Source: Chitinophagaceae bacterium (GTDB taxonomy: Bacteria > Bacteroidota > Bacteroidia > Chitinophagales > Chitinophagaceae). Taken from it: DNA of 64,000 bases. The stretch lies in NCBI GenBank assembly GCA_025449935.1, contig JANWIJ010000035.1, positions 1-64,000 on the forward strand, given 5' to 3'. Below the pieces are notes generated by a model. That model ran no database searches, was not told the DNA's origin, and saw only the letters and a list, made by a program, of their open reading frames with translations. Positions 27,699 to 35,811 of this stretch are shown in pieces (the stretch's first letter is position 1; every line of letters starts with the position of its first letter). The translations under genes were made by a program, and so were the position numbers.

Positions 27699-28475
27699 TT
27701 ATTCTTTAATCAACCTGTATTCTTTTTTAATCATTTCAATAAGCCCTTTTGCACGGTTTTTAAGGGCACCAGCATTACGGCTATAAAACTTAAGGGTAGT
27801 GGAATAGTAATGATAGTTCATCGATACGGTGTTTATATCTTTTACATCAGTAGAAAGCAAGGATGGCTTTGCCAAAGGTTTGCTGATAGTTGTTCGCTGG
27901 CCACCTGTAGCAGTAGCGGCGATAATTTTTATATCAATCATCATTTGCTGAAAAACATAACTGTCAAACAACCGGGTATTTCCTTTGTGAACTTCATCCA
28001 TTTTCAAACGCTGCAGGTCTATTTGATTAGCCAGCCACTGAAAAGATGCGTAATAGGTGCCTATACTATCCAGTAATTCTTTGTTTTTTATATACCGGAG
28101 CAAGCCTGCTGTCTTAAGCTGCTCAAAAGACTTTGAGTTGGTATAATAATACCCAAGATTGGCAGTAACAGTTCGGGCGGCAAAATAGATCCCGGTGGTA
28201 TTTGTAATATCCGAGTGTAACATTTCAACCAACGAATCGGCCATTTGTGCACCATAACTATTGCGATCTGTTACGGAGTCAAAAAGAGTGATATCTGATT
28301 GCAGATCGGATAACATCGAGTTCAACTGTGACTTCACTTCCTTTTTGTGAAGAATAACTTCCCGGGTGTTCTCCGCATAAAACCCCAATGAGACGGCTAA
28401 AAATAACATTAAAAACTCCCAAAAATAGTGTGTCCATTTTTTTCGGGCAGTGTGCGTATGAGCATGTACTTCCAT
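27699..28475 (-). CDS. MEVH-family membrane protein, copy 6
   Basis: A 258-residue member with leader HAHTHTARKKW and a helix ending AVSLGFYAENTRE, so the cysteine is absent and the charged segment after the helix (VILHKKEVKSQL) differs from the EHxIEHxREK pattern. The core is SFEQLKTAGLLRYIKNKELLDS. A threonine/alanine-rich stretch (IAATATGGQRTTISK) near residue 190 is unique to it. It ends IKKEYRLIKE. By eye it is one of the most divergent members. Confidence 0.87.
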   Translation of the reverse strand: MEVHAHTHTARKKWTHYFWEFLMLFLAVSLGFYAENTREVILHKKEVKSQLNSMLSDLQSDITLFDSVTDRNSYGAQMADSLVEMLHSDITNTTGIYFAARTVTANLGYYYTNSKSFEQLKTAGLLRYIKNKELLDSIGTYYASFQWLANQIDLQRLKMDEVHKGNTRLFDSYVFQQMMIDIKIIAATATGGQRTTISKPLAKPSLLSTDVKDINTVSMNYHYYSTTLKFYSRNAGALKNRAKGLIEMIKKEYRLIKE

Positions 28476-28482
28476 AGCTTGT

Positions 28483-29268
28483 TTATTTCAGGTTATATTC
28501 TTTACGGAGTTCTTCCAGTAGTTTTTGATTGGCCGTCATATAATCTTTCATTGCCAGGGTCCGGGTTGATACAAGCATCTGTTTGTAAAACCTGATCATA
28601 TTTATTACTTCGCCCCTGTCAAACGAATCGAGGTTTAATATGTCTGCTTTAATAAACGTATTCCCTGCCCGGTACCGCGCAATCAGGTCCATGTTATACC
28701 CGTTTTCATCCATTTTCCTGAGTTCATTCATCCAGCCAAAGTCGTAATGTTTCAGGTCAAATTGTTTGATAGGGCTGGCAAAGAACTGGTATTCCTGGTC
28801 GTTCCTGTCACGAACATTGTTGATATAGGCGCTGATCTCGCCAAATAATTTCTGTAGATAGGCACTCTTAAAATACCGGAGTGAGCCGGAGCCTTTGAGC
28901 TGGTTCAGGACCCCGTCTTTCGGCTCAAACGTGTAACTGGTAATCAGGTACATGACAACCGTATAAGCGGGGTAAAAATCTTTTGGCAGGTTTGTCAACG
29001 AGCTGTCCCTGATATAACTCACCAGGTAATCACAATCTTTTTCTTTTCCCAGTCTCCCGGATATTTTTTTGGCAAATACGATCGAGTCGGCATACAATTC
29101 ATCGTATAGTGCCCGGGCATATTCTTTCTCCCGCTGGTGTTCTATGGTATGCTCCAGTTTGTACTCGGCCAGGAACCCGCAGAACACGGCGAGAAACAGC
29201 ATGATGAACTCCCAGAAATAGTGCGTCCATTTTTTCCGTGCCGAATGGCTGTGTGCATGTACTTCCAT
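28483..29268 (-). CDS. MEVH-family membrane protein, copy 7 (LRYF subtype)
   Basis: A 261-residue member. Leader HAHSHSARKKW, then EYKLEHTIEHQREKEYARAL. The core is GVLNQLKGSGSLRYFKSAYLQK. The helix after it (INNVRDRNDQEYQFF) and a KQFDLKHYDFGW segment are not shared with other copies. It ends LLEELRKEYNLK. Seven bases separate it from copy 6 and six from copy 8, consistent with one polycistronic message. Confidence 0.88.
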   Translation of the reverse strand: MEVHAHSHSARKKWTHYFWEFIMLFLAVFCGFLAEYKLEHTIEHQREKEYARALYDELYADSIVFAKKISGRLGKEKDCDYLVSYIRDSSLTNLPKDFYPAYTVVMYLITSYTFEPKDGVLNQLKGSGSLRYFKSAYLQKLFGEISAYINNVRDRNDQEYQFFASPIKQFDLKHYDFGWMNELRKMDENGYNMDLIARYRAGNTFIKADILNLDSFDRGEVINMIRFYKQMLVSTRTLAMKDYMTANQKLLEELRKEYNLK

Positions 29269-29274
29269 GTCGAT

Positions 29275-30009
29275 CTATTTTAAATGATACTCCTTTTTAA
29301 GAAAATTCATGAGACCCAAGGCGCTTTGCCTGGTAAAAGCATAAGCCTTTATGTCCGAACCGCATCTTACCCTCAGCGATATGCACTGGTTGATTAACTC
29401 ATTTAAATACTGACTGTTTAGCCTGATAGCTTGCGCGAGGGGCTTTTTCCCAAAAAAAGTTGAATCATAAAGCGTCCGGAGCAGGTCATGACCACTGACT
29501 GTTTTTTTCATCGCTTCTGTAAAATCATGCGTGGCCTCGTTGGTAATTGCCCGTCGAACTTCTAATCTCCTCATCAGCCGGTCATAATTTTCCATGGAAT
29601 CAACCGCGTTTCTTTTCCGGATCAGCCGCATGCCGCCGGAGCTTTTTAATTGGGTGATCGTTCCGTTATTCGGGAAAAACATGATCTGTATTTCCGCTTT
29701 TTTTAAGTACAGGTATGCCTCCAGCGGCATCGACGCCTGGTCTTGTGCCGGGAGGGCTGAAAGTGCCGAGTCAATATGCTGAATCCTTGACAGGGCTGAG
29801 TATTCGACTGTATCCAGCCAGGCGATGTCAAGTTTTAAATCATTTACCAGAGAAGTAACAAATTGTTTTTCTCTTTTATGTTCGATCATATGCTCCCGCT
29901 GGTTCTCCGCTAAAAACCCGCAGAACACGGCGAGAAACAGCATGATGAACTCCCAGAAATAATGCGTCCATTTTTTCCGGGCCGTATGGCTGTGTGCATG
30001 TACTTCCAT
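29275..30009 (-). CDS. MEVH-family membrane protein, copy 8
   Basis: A 244-residue member. Leader HAHSHTARKKW, helix with FCGF, then ENQREHMIEHKREKQF. The core is GTITQLKSSGGMRLIRKRNAVDS, followed by an arginine-rich helix (MRRLEVRRAIT). A region near residue 200 has two cysteines (INQCISLRVRCGSD), which is unusual in the array. It ends LMNFLKKEYHLK. Confidence 0.88.
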   Translation of the reverse strand: MEVHAHSHTARKKWTHYFWEFIMLFLAVFCGFLAENQREHMIEHKREKQFVTSLVNDLKLDIAWLDTVEYSALSRIQHIDSALSALPAQDQASMPLEAYLYLKKAEIQIMFFPNNGTITQLKSSGGMRLIRKRNAVDSMENYDRLMRRLEVRRAITNEATHDFTEAMKKTVSGHDLLRTLYDSTFFGKKPLAQAIRLNSQYLNELINQCISLRVRCGSDIKAYAFTRQSALGLMNFLKKEYHLK

Positions 30010-30015
30010 AAAAAA

Positions 30016-30756
30016 TTATTTCAGGTGATATTCTGTTCTCAACAAAATCTGTAACCGGGATGCCCTGGCGAGTAATAATTTTGCTTCACGCCGCATGGTT
30101 TTATTAAATGCAATCAGCATGTGCAGCCGGTAATTGAGCCGAAACTGCGCATCGGCGGTCAACCGTAACACCGGATCATAATCAGGAAGCAGCACGTTAT
30201 TGTCATCATCCCGCATGGCGATAAGCACCCTTCCATCGAATACGCCTTCTGCCACCGTGCGATAGGTATCGATGATCTCCTCTTCATCTTCGTTGCCCCA
30301 AACATAAGCCCTGCTGGATACATCATAGGCAATTATACTGTCACTGACAGCTGCTTTGCGGATAAGCCGCAGGTTACCGGCATTCTTTAACTGTTGCATC
30401 GTGCCATCAACCGGGGTAAACCGGAAAGCAGCACCACGGGTGGCATAGGAATTATAGTAATACAAATATTTCCCGGAAGCGGCCGCATCCGGCCCGTTAA
30501 GCAGGAGCACAAGTGAATCCAGCATAACCGCCCGGTGATTTCGCTGGTTAATGATGCTGGTAAGTCGCTGAACATCTGCATCCAGGTCGCTGGCCAGTGA
30601 CTGGATAAATTTTTTCTCCCGCTGATGCTCGACCATATGTTCAAACTTATATTCAGCTAAAAAGCCACAAAATACAGCGAGGAACAGCATGAAAAACTCC
30701 CAGAAATAGTGAGACCATTTTTTCCCCGATGAATGACTATGATGATGAACTTCCAT
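30016..30756 (-). CDS. MEVH-family membrane protein, copy 9
   Basis: A 246-residue member with leader HHHSHSSGKKWSHYFWEFF, where Gly replaces Arg and Ser replaces Thr. The core is GTMQQLKNAGNLRLIRKAAVSDS. An acidic stretch (VWGNEDEEEIIDTY) follows. The end (LLLARASRLQILLRTEYHLK) aligns with copy 1. It starts 5 bp after the stop of truncated copy A (30762-30890), so that remnant acts as an upstream frame. Confidence 0.88.
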   Translation of the reverse strand: MEVHHHSHSSGKKWSHYFWEFFMLFLAVFCGFLAEYKFEHMVEHQREKKFIQSLASDLDADVQRLTSIINQRNHRAVMLDSLVLLLNGPDAAASGKYLYYYNSYATRGAAFRFTPVDGTMQQLKNAGNLRLIRKAAVSDSIIAYDVSSRAYVWGNEDEEEIIDTYRTVAEGVFDGRVLIAMRDDDNNVLLPDYDPVLRLTADAQFRLNYRLHMLIAFNKTMRREAKLLLARASRLQILLRTEYHLK

Positions 30757-30761
30757 GTTGC

Positions 30762-30890
30762 TTAGGTTATTTTATTAAGCCTTACCCAGATGCCGGCGCC
30801 TTCAGGCCGGCATTCCGACCGGCTTCGCCGCGTCGGAAAATAGTGAGTCCATTTGTTCCGTGTAGTATGTGCATGGTGGTGTACTTCCAT
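30762..30890 (-). pseudogene. truncated MEVH-family copy A, fused to repeat element
   Basis: The frame starts MEVHHHAHTTRNKWTHYF as in a normal copy and then passes straight into a GC-rich hairpin repeat, coding 24 unrelated residues before a stop. The break comes within the codon for the Phe of HYF. Copy 10 ends 5 bp upstream and copy 9 starts 5 bp downstream. It retains the leader but no membrane helix, so it cannot be a functional family member. Confidence 0.75.
30782..30838. repeat. two-hairpin GC-rich repeat element, copy 1
   Basis: Starts TTACCCAGATGCCGGC. Hairpin one pairs ATGCCGGC (30790-30797) with GCCGGCAT (30806-30813); hairpin two pairs TTCCGAC (30813-30819) with GTCGGAA (30832-30838), with an inner CGGC/GCCG stem. 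A near-identical copy is at 35677-35733 and a partial one at 37365-37396, each joined to a truncated array gene. It resembles REP-type elements. Confidence 0.7.
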
Positions 30891-30895
30891 TCTGT

Positions 30896-31630
30896 TTATT
30901 TAAGGCGATATTCTTTTTTAATTAATTCAATAAGTTTTTGGGCTGCCAGGTTCCGTTCGTTCCCGATCTTTTCCGCCAGGAAAAATGCACCGTACAGGTA
31001 TTGTGCGCTCGTCGCCAGCTCGTTTAGCGCCACCCGGTCTTCTGTCAGCAAATCGGATACAACCGCAGGCTGCTCCTTTTTCTCTTTTATTATTTTCAGC
31101 AATAACCCGGCATCAAATACTCTTCCCATTTCTTTTCCAAAATTGGAACCCCAGGTAATGGCCGCGTCGTTGTATTTTTTTAAATCTATTACTGAGAAAT
31201 AATAATGGGAAACACTGCTGGCTACCTGTTTGCTCCTGATAAGCCGCAAGGCCCCCGAACTTTTCATTTCTTCGTAGGTACGGTCCGTGGTGAACAGCGC
31301 TTTATACCTCGGCAGGATCATCCTGGCCGTAAAAGCCAGCCTGGCAATATGCTGTTTTCGTTCCGGGCTTTTTATAAGTACTACCAGTGTATCAAGGGAG
31401 CTGAACAGTACTTTGTTATTTCTTGTATACTCGCTATAAATAGCTGTGTCGGCTTTTAAATCTTCCAGCAGGTTTTGCGCATAAACTCTTTCTTTATCTC
31501 TTTCAATTTTATGTTCCAACTGGTACTCCGCTAAAAACCCGCAGAAAACCGCGAGGAATAGCATGAGGAATTCCCAAAAATAGTGGGTCCATTTTTTGCG
31601 CGATGAATGACTATGATGGTGTACTTCCAT
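30896..31630 (-). CDS. MEVH-family membrane protein, copy 10
   Basis: A 244-residue member. Leader HHHSHSSRKKW, then EYQLEHKIERDKERVYAQNL. The core is RTYEEMKSSGALRLIRSKQVASS, with Glu-Met where most copies have Gln-Leu. A segment KKYNDAAITWGSNFGKE follows. It ends LIELIKKEYRLK. Its ATG directly follows the TAA of copy 11 with no base between, the tightest junction in the array. Confidence 0.88.
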   Translation of the reverse strand: MEVHHHSHSSRKKWTHYFWEFLMLFLAVFCGFLAEYQLEHKIERDKERVYAQNLLEDLKADTAIYSEYTRNNKVLFSSLDTLVVLIKSPERKQHIARLAFTARMILPRYKALFTTDRTYEEMKSSGALRLIRSKQVASSVSHYYFSVIDLKKYNDAAITWGSNFGKEMGRVFDAGLLLKIIKEKKEQPAVVSDLLTEDRVALNELATSAQYLYGAFFLAEKIGNERNLAAQKLIELIKKEYRLK

Positions 31631-32395
31631 TTATTTTAAGTGATATTTTTCTTTAAGCAACCCGAGCAACTCTGTAGCATTTTCTCTCAATGGCAGCAGG
31701 TGTTGGCGGTTTTGCATTTTGTAAATGCCGGTTTCAAACTTAAGCCAGCCGGTAAATTCCTTCATCAATCCCGGATCATCATTTATCAGGGGAAGGGTTA
31801 ACGTGAAAACGGAATCCCTTACCAAATCAAAGCCCGTCTCAAAATCCTCCTTGGACGATAATTCCTGGGTTATGTAACCATCAAATATCTTAAAATAGAG
31901 CTCTTCAATTCTTGAAAATTCAGATTTGGTCAGCTGGTATTCATTTTCAAGACTGCTCAGGCTTTTGCTGTAGTTGCTTATTTTCTGGGATATATCATTC
32001 CCCATGATCCGCAGGTTACCGGACCCCTTCAGTTGTTCGATGGTGGTATTACTGGATTCGAAAAAGTCAATCATGGTGGTGAAGGAGCCATAATAGTAAA
32101 GCATGCTGTTCGTAATATTTCGTTTTTCCTTTTCAGTGCTGTAGAGGCAAAAAGTATCCAGTTTGGCAATAACCCTTTTAGTTCCTTCCAGCATGTCATT
32201 CAAACTGGCCGTATCCTTTTTCAGTTCTTCATGGAGATTGGCCGCGTAAACTTTTGCCCGCTGGTGCTCGACAATATGTTCCCGTTTGTTTTCGGCCAGG
32301 AAACCACAAAAAACTGCCAGGAACAACATTAAAAATTCCCAGAAATAGTGGGTCCATTTTTTTCGCGGGGTATGGGTATGGCTATGTACTTCCAT
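31631..32395 (-). CDS. MEVH-family membrane protein, copy 11
   Basis: A 254-residue member with leader HSHTHTPRKKW and ENKREHIVEHQRAKVYAANL. The core TTIEQLKGSGNLRIMGNDISQK replaces the usual RLIRN by RIMGN. The next helix (SLSSLENEYQLTKSEFSRIEEL) is predicted to be a coiled coil by its heptad spacing. It ends LGLLKEKYHLK. Six bases separate it from copy 12. Confidence 0.88.
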   Translation of the reverse strand: MEVHSHTHTPRKKWTHYFWEFLMLFLAVFCGFLAENKREHIVEHQRAKVYAANLHEELKKDTASLNDMLEGTKRVIAKLDTFCLYSTEKEKRNITNSMLYYYGSFTTMIDFFESSNTTIEQLKGSGNLRIMGNDISQKISNYSKSLSSLENEYQLTKSEFSRIEELYFKIFDGYITQELSSKEDFETGFDLVRDSVFTLTLPLINDDPGLMKEFTGWLKFETGIYKMQNRQHLLPLRENATELLGLLKEKYHLK

Positions 32396-32401
32396 TTGAA
32401 T

Positions 32402-33184
32402 TTACTTTAAATGGTAATTTTCCTGGATTACCTGTATCAGTTCACCGATTAATTTTTGCAAATTGCTGTATCCCCAGTTCATGTTATTTTCATAATCTCT
32501 CCTGAGTGCTATTAATGCATTTTTAAATTCAAAAAACAATCCTGTTTGATTTTCTGCTGTTAGTGGCACTTTGTTTTTCTCCACCAGTGTGTCAATCCAC
32601 TTATTGGCAGCATACGGAGCAGGGCTAAGGTCATATTTTTTATATATTTCTGTAATCACTTTTTCCGAAAATACCCGGCTTCGTAAGGCTACTGCATTTT
32701 CATAAAATTTATTGTGCTGCAGGGCAATGTTCCTGACAGCATCGTTATTGAACTGGTCGTAAGCAATTATTTTATAAGCAACTGTTTTGTTCCTGATGAG
32801 CCGGAAACCCCCGGAATTTTTCAATTGAGTGATTGTCCTGTCATTATATGAAAAACTCCAGTAATTAAGCGCTTCATTCATATGCCGGTAGGCTTTACGG
32901 AGGTCCACTTCGGGCATTGGAAGAGTAATAGCATCTGTAACAGAGTCTATGCTGTTATTTACAGCCGCCCAGTATTTAATAGTGGTATTGAGCAGTATTG
33001 TATCTGCTTTAAGATCTTCCAGCAAGGTAACCATATACTGTTTTTCCCGTTTGTGCTCTACCTGGTGTTCCCGGAAATTTTCTGCCAGGAACCCGCAGAA
33101 CACGGCGAGGAATAACATGAGAAATTCCCAAAAATAATGGGTCCATTTTTTCCGCGCCGTATGACTATGATGGTGTACTTCCAT
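32402..33184 (-). CDS. MEVH-family membrane protein, copy 12
   Basis: A 260-residue member. Leader HHHSHTARKKW, helix with FCGF, then ENFREHQVEHKREKQY, a form shared with copy 14. The core is RTITQLKNSGGFRLIRNKTVAYK. The body is rich in Asn and aromatic residues (DQFNNDAVRNIALQHNKFYE). It ends IQVIQENYHLK. Five bases separate it from copy 13. Confidence 0.88.
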   Translation of the reverse strand: MEVHHHSHTARKKWTHYFWEFLMLFLAVFCGFLAENFREHQVEHKREKQYMVTLLEDLKADTILLNTTIKYWAAVNNSIDSVTDAITLPMPEVDLRKAYRHMNEALNYWSFSYNDRTITQLKNSGGFRLIRNKTVAYKIIAYDQFNNDAVRNIALQHNKFYENAVALRSRVFSEKVITEIYKKYDLSPAPYAANKWIDTLVEKNKVPLTAENQTGLFFEFKNALIALRRDYENNMNWGYSNLQKLIGELIQVIQENYHLK

Positions 33185-33189
33185 TGGAT

Positions 33190-33933
33190 CTAATTCTTAA
33201 AATGATATTTCGTGGAAAAATAATTTATCAGGGAGATGGCTCTTTTATTCAGGTGTTGAAAGTTTTCATACTGGCCTATTACCAGCTGTTCATAGCGTGT
33301 TATCGCTATGAACATCCTGTCGATTTTGCCCTGGTCGGAAGTCCTGATCAGCCGGGAACCGGGGGCAAATGTCATTTCCCGCGGCTGTAAAACACTTTTA
33401 TACAGCACATCATAGTCCAAAACATCAGCATAAACAGAGCGAAGTATAGACTGTGCCTCCTGTACGCCCGTTCTTTCTCCCTGTAAAAATTCCCTTATTT
33501 CAGCATCGTAGGCTGTAATACTGTCGGCGTCCTGTTTGGCGATCAATCGTAAGGCTCCTGAACTTTTGAGTTGTTGCAATGTCCTGTCGGCGGAAATGAA
33601 ATCAGGGAAACCGATGGATGAAACAAGGATGTTGCTGAAACATTGGTTGTACTCCCCGTGATCCCGGATCAGTAAAAAGCAGGCATGGTTATCTTTCAGC
33701 ATTCTCATTTTCCAGTCATACTCCTGCACCAGCCAGTTATAAGTGGCGGTGTCGGTTTTCAGGTCGGCCAGGAAGCTTCTCAGGTATTCTTTACCCCGCC
33801 GGTGCTCTACTTTGTGTTCCCGGATATTCTCCGCGTAAAAACCTGCAATGACAGCGAGAAAGAGCATCAGGAACTCCCAGAAATAGTGGGTCCATTTTTT
33901 TCTCGGGGTATGCGTGTGTGCGTGTACTTCCAT
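33190..33933 (-). CDS. MEVH-family membrane protein, copy 13
   Basis: A 247-residue member. Leader HAHTHTPRKKW. The helix reads AVIAGFYAENIRE, without cysteine, and the next segment is EHKVEHRRGKEYLRSF. The core RTLQQLKSSGALRLIAKQDADS has lost the arginine of LRLIR. The ending STKYHFKN carries an extra Asn and a Phe in place of Leu. Upstream lies a 150-bp spacer with a possible C-terminal remnant of another copy. Confidence 0.88.
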   Translation of the reverse strand: MEVHAHTHTPRKKWTHYFWEFLMLFLAVIAGFYAENIREHKVEHRRGKEYLRSFLADLKTDTATYNWLVQEYDWKMRMLKDNHACFLLIRDHGEYNQCFSNILVSSIGFPDFISADRTLQQLKSSGALRLIAKQDADSITAYDAEIREFLQGERTGVQEAQSILRSVYADVLDYDVLYKSVLQPREMTFAPGSRLIRTSDQGKIDRMFIAITRYEQLVIGQYENFQHLNKRAISLINYFSTKYHFKN

Positions 33934-34083
33934 AAAAATTATTTCAACCGGTATTGCAGTTAGGATTGACCAGGTGTAGATATCGGACAGCCTGCACAGG
34001 GGTTATTTCCCGGATTATATGCTTCTCAGGGGCTGGAAATCCTAAGTTTTAAGATAAGCCGTTTAGATCAAAAATGGGTTGTT
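33934..34083 (-). pseudogene. spacer with possible C-terminal remnant of an MEVH-family copy
   Basis: This is the second-largest gap between adjacent full copies. On the minus strand, just before the start of copy 13, codons read LQYRLK and a TAA (33939-33962), resembling the common KEYRLK/KEYHLK ending at the position where a preceding gene would normally stop. Nothing else in the gap resembles the family. A six-residue match is weak evidence. Confidence 0.3.
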
Positions 34084-34854
34084 TTATTTCAGGTGATATT
34101 CTTTTTCCAGGTCACCGATCAGCTCAACGGCTTGTTCAACAGCCCGCCGCCACCGGCTTTCAATGCCGAAACGTAGATTTCGTTGCTGCACTACCGTCAT
34201 GTTCAGCATCTGCCTGATTTCCTCCCGTTTATTTTCCAGCGACCCGGTTTTAACCGCAAAAATAGTTGCCAGGGTTTCGTTGGACACGGTGTCCAGCGAC
34301 CACAAGAAATACTTCGATAATTCATGGTGGTATCCCGGCTCAATGATTTTATTGATGGCGTTTAACAAGGTGTTGCCCCTTGTCTGGTGATTGTTGAACT
34401 CAGCTTCTATTTCATTTACCAGCACATCATATTTCATAAGTTTTTCCAGCAGGTGGTAATTCTTAAAATACCGGAGACTCCCCGAATTTTTGATTTGTTC
34501 AAAAGTGGCCCGGTTCCAGAAAATAGGAACCGTCCAGTACATAAACCGGGTATAGAAAGAAAATTTGGCCGCATTGACACCTTCTAATTGTGTTTTGCTA
34601 AGGGATAGCAGGCTATCTGTCAGGGCAATATAAATACCGGCCGATTTTTGCTGAACCTGGATGGCAGCCGTATCATGTTGCAAATCCTGGACCAGCGATT
34701 TTGAAAATTCTCTTGCCCGCAGGTGTTCTATTTTATGTTCCCGGAAATTCTCCGCGAGGAACCCGCAGAACACCGCCAGGAACAGCATGATAAACTCCCA
34801 GAAATAATGGCTCCATTTTTTTCGGGCGGTATGTGAGTGCTGGTGTACTTCCAT
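34084..34854 (-). CDS. MEVH-family membrane protein, copy 14 (LRYF subtype)
   Basis: A 256-residue member. Leader HQHSHTARKKWSHYFWEF, then ENFREHKIEHLRAREF. The core is ATFEQIKNSGSLRYFKNYHLLEK, preceded by a tryptophan-containing segment (MYWTVPIFWNR) also seen in part in copies 17 and 18. The C-terminal half is arginine-rich (IESRWRRAVEQAVELIGD). It ends LEKEYHLK. Seven bases separate it from copy 15. Confidence 0.88.
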   Translation of the reverse strand: MEVHQHSHTARKKWSHYFWEFIMLFLAVFCGFLAENFREHKIEHLRAREFSKSLVQDLQHDTAAIQVQQKSAGIYIALTDSLLSLSKTQLEGVNAAKFSFYTRFMYWTVPIFWNRATFEQIKNSGSLRYFKNYHLLEKLMKYDVLVNEIEAEFNNHQTRGNTLLNAINKIIEPGYHHELSKYFLWSLDTVSNETLATIFAVKTGSLENKREEIRQMLNMTVVQQRNLRFGIESRWRRAVEQAVELIGDLEKEYHLK

Positions 34855-34861
34855 AAATATA

Positions 34862-35650
34862 TCAGGGTTGTATTTCTTTTATGTGGTATTCTTTCTTCAA
34901 TAAGGCGATCAATTGCCGGTTGAACAGGACGGCTTTCTCAAGCTTAGAAAGGTAGTTAGTCTGAAGCGAATGGGAACTGCGCACGCCATTTCGAAAAACG
35001 ACAATTCTACCGGGATTGTTATCTATTAGTCCCAGTGAATCATTTGCTGCGACCTGCATCAGGCTGTCCGTGTTATCAACTACAGAGGCTTCAATAACTT
35101 TCAGGATTTTAGCGGTACCTGACAGGTCAAAAAGATAATTCGCTTGCTGGTTTTCAAAGTTGATGAGAAACTGCCAGCAATCGTCTGATTGCTTCAATGC
35201 CTCGACCTTGGCCTTTTCATACTGATTTATCGTTTTTACAACTTCTTCTTTCCGGATAAGACGCAAGGCTCCGGCATTCTTCAATTGTGTGCTCGTGTTT
35301 TCATTGAAAGCTGTGGTAGTGCCACTTTGCCCATATTTAAGATAAATGATATAAACAAAATCAAGATTCCTTTTTACGGTAAGTGGTTGTCGAAGAGCGA
35401 GTATCAGCGTATCGAGCCCTTTTAAGTTATAGTTCAGATATTTTATGTTATTCTGCAGGGATGCTGAATCGCTTTGCAGGTCTGAGAAAAGGGATTTCAT
35501 GTATTTTTTTTCCCGCTGATGCTCTATCATATGTTCTCTCTTATTCTCTGCCAGAAAACCGCAGAACACAGCAAGAAACAACATTAAAAATTCCCAGAAA
35601 TAATGCGTCCATTTTTTCCGCGAAGAATGACTATGATGATGAACTTCCAT
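34862..35650 (-). CDS. MEVH-family membrane protein, copy 15
   Basis: A 262-residue member, the longest. Leader HHHSHSSRKKW and ENKREHMIEHQREKKYMKSL. The core is TSTQLKNAGALRLIRKEEVVKT. A cysteine/tryptophan pair (DDCWQFLINFENQQ) follows. The tail is extended beyond the usual end: KKEYHIKEIQP. It starts 26 bp after the stop of truncated copy B, and both lie at one of the hairpin repeats. Confidence 0.88.
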   Translation of the reverse strand: MEVHHHSHSSRKKWTHYFWEFLMLFLAVFCGFLAENKREHMIEHQREKKYMKSLFSDLQSDSASLQNNIKYLNYNLKGLDTLILALRQPLTVKRNLDFVYIIYLKYGQSGTTTAFNENTSTQLKNAGALRLIRKEEVVKTINQYEKAKVEALKQSDDCWQFLINFENQQANYLFDLSGTAKILKVIEASVVDNTDSLMQVAANDSLGLIDNNPGRIVVFRNGVRSSHSLQTNYLSKLEKAVLFNRQLIALLKKEYHIKEIQP

Positions 35651-35676
35651 GTTTGATTATTTTTCCTGGTTATTCC

Positions 35677-35733
35677 TTACCCAGATGCCGGCGCCTTTGG
35701 GCCGGCATTCCGACCGGCTCCGCCGCGTCGGAA
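35677..35733. repeat. two-hairpin GC-rich repeat element, copy 2
   Basis: Near-identical to 30782-30838: TTACCCAGATGCCGGCGCC, GCCGGCAT, then TTCCGAC paired with GTCGGAA. The loop of hairpin one differs (TTTGG for TTCAG), as does one base in hairpin two, consistent with separate insertions or old duplication. The junction with the family DNA is at the same place as in copy A. Confidence 0.7.
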
Positions 35734-35744
35734 AATAATGCGTC

Positions 35745-35764
35745 CCTGCCTGCCGGCAGGCAGG
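35745..35764. repeat. 20-bp perfect palindrome inserted in a gene copy
   Basis: CCTGCCTGCCGGCAGGCAGG is its own reverse complement. Removing it restores GCGTCCATTTTTT, the sequence present at this place in the other copies (for example near 36515 with GGGTCC). A similar palindrome with one mismatch lies at 39952-39971. Confidence 0.75.
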
Positions 35765-35811
35765 CATTTTTTTCGGGCGCTATGTGAATGGGCATGTACT
35801 TCCATAAAAAG

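Larger units (their letters stand above)
35677..35805 (-). pseudogene. truncated MEVH-family copy B with 20-bp palindrome insertion
   Basis: The frame opens MEVHAHSHSARKK, is then broken by a 20-bp palindrome within the tryptophan codon, and afterwards the remaining family DNA (coding THYF in the normal frame) runs on for about 15 nt before entering the same hairpin repeat as in copy A. As read it codes 42 residues, of which only the first 13 belong to the family. Two independent lesions therefore hit this copy. Confidence 0.75.

Noticed and set aside
30729-31202. 157-codon plus-strand open frame within the array
   Set aside because: It runs antisense to copy 10 and truncated copy A; similar antisense frames occur opposite several copies because the conserved leader lacks stops on that strand.
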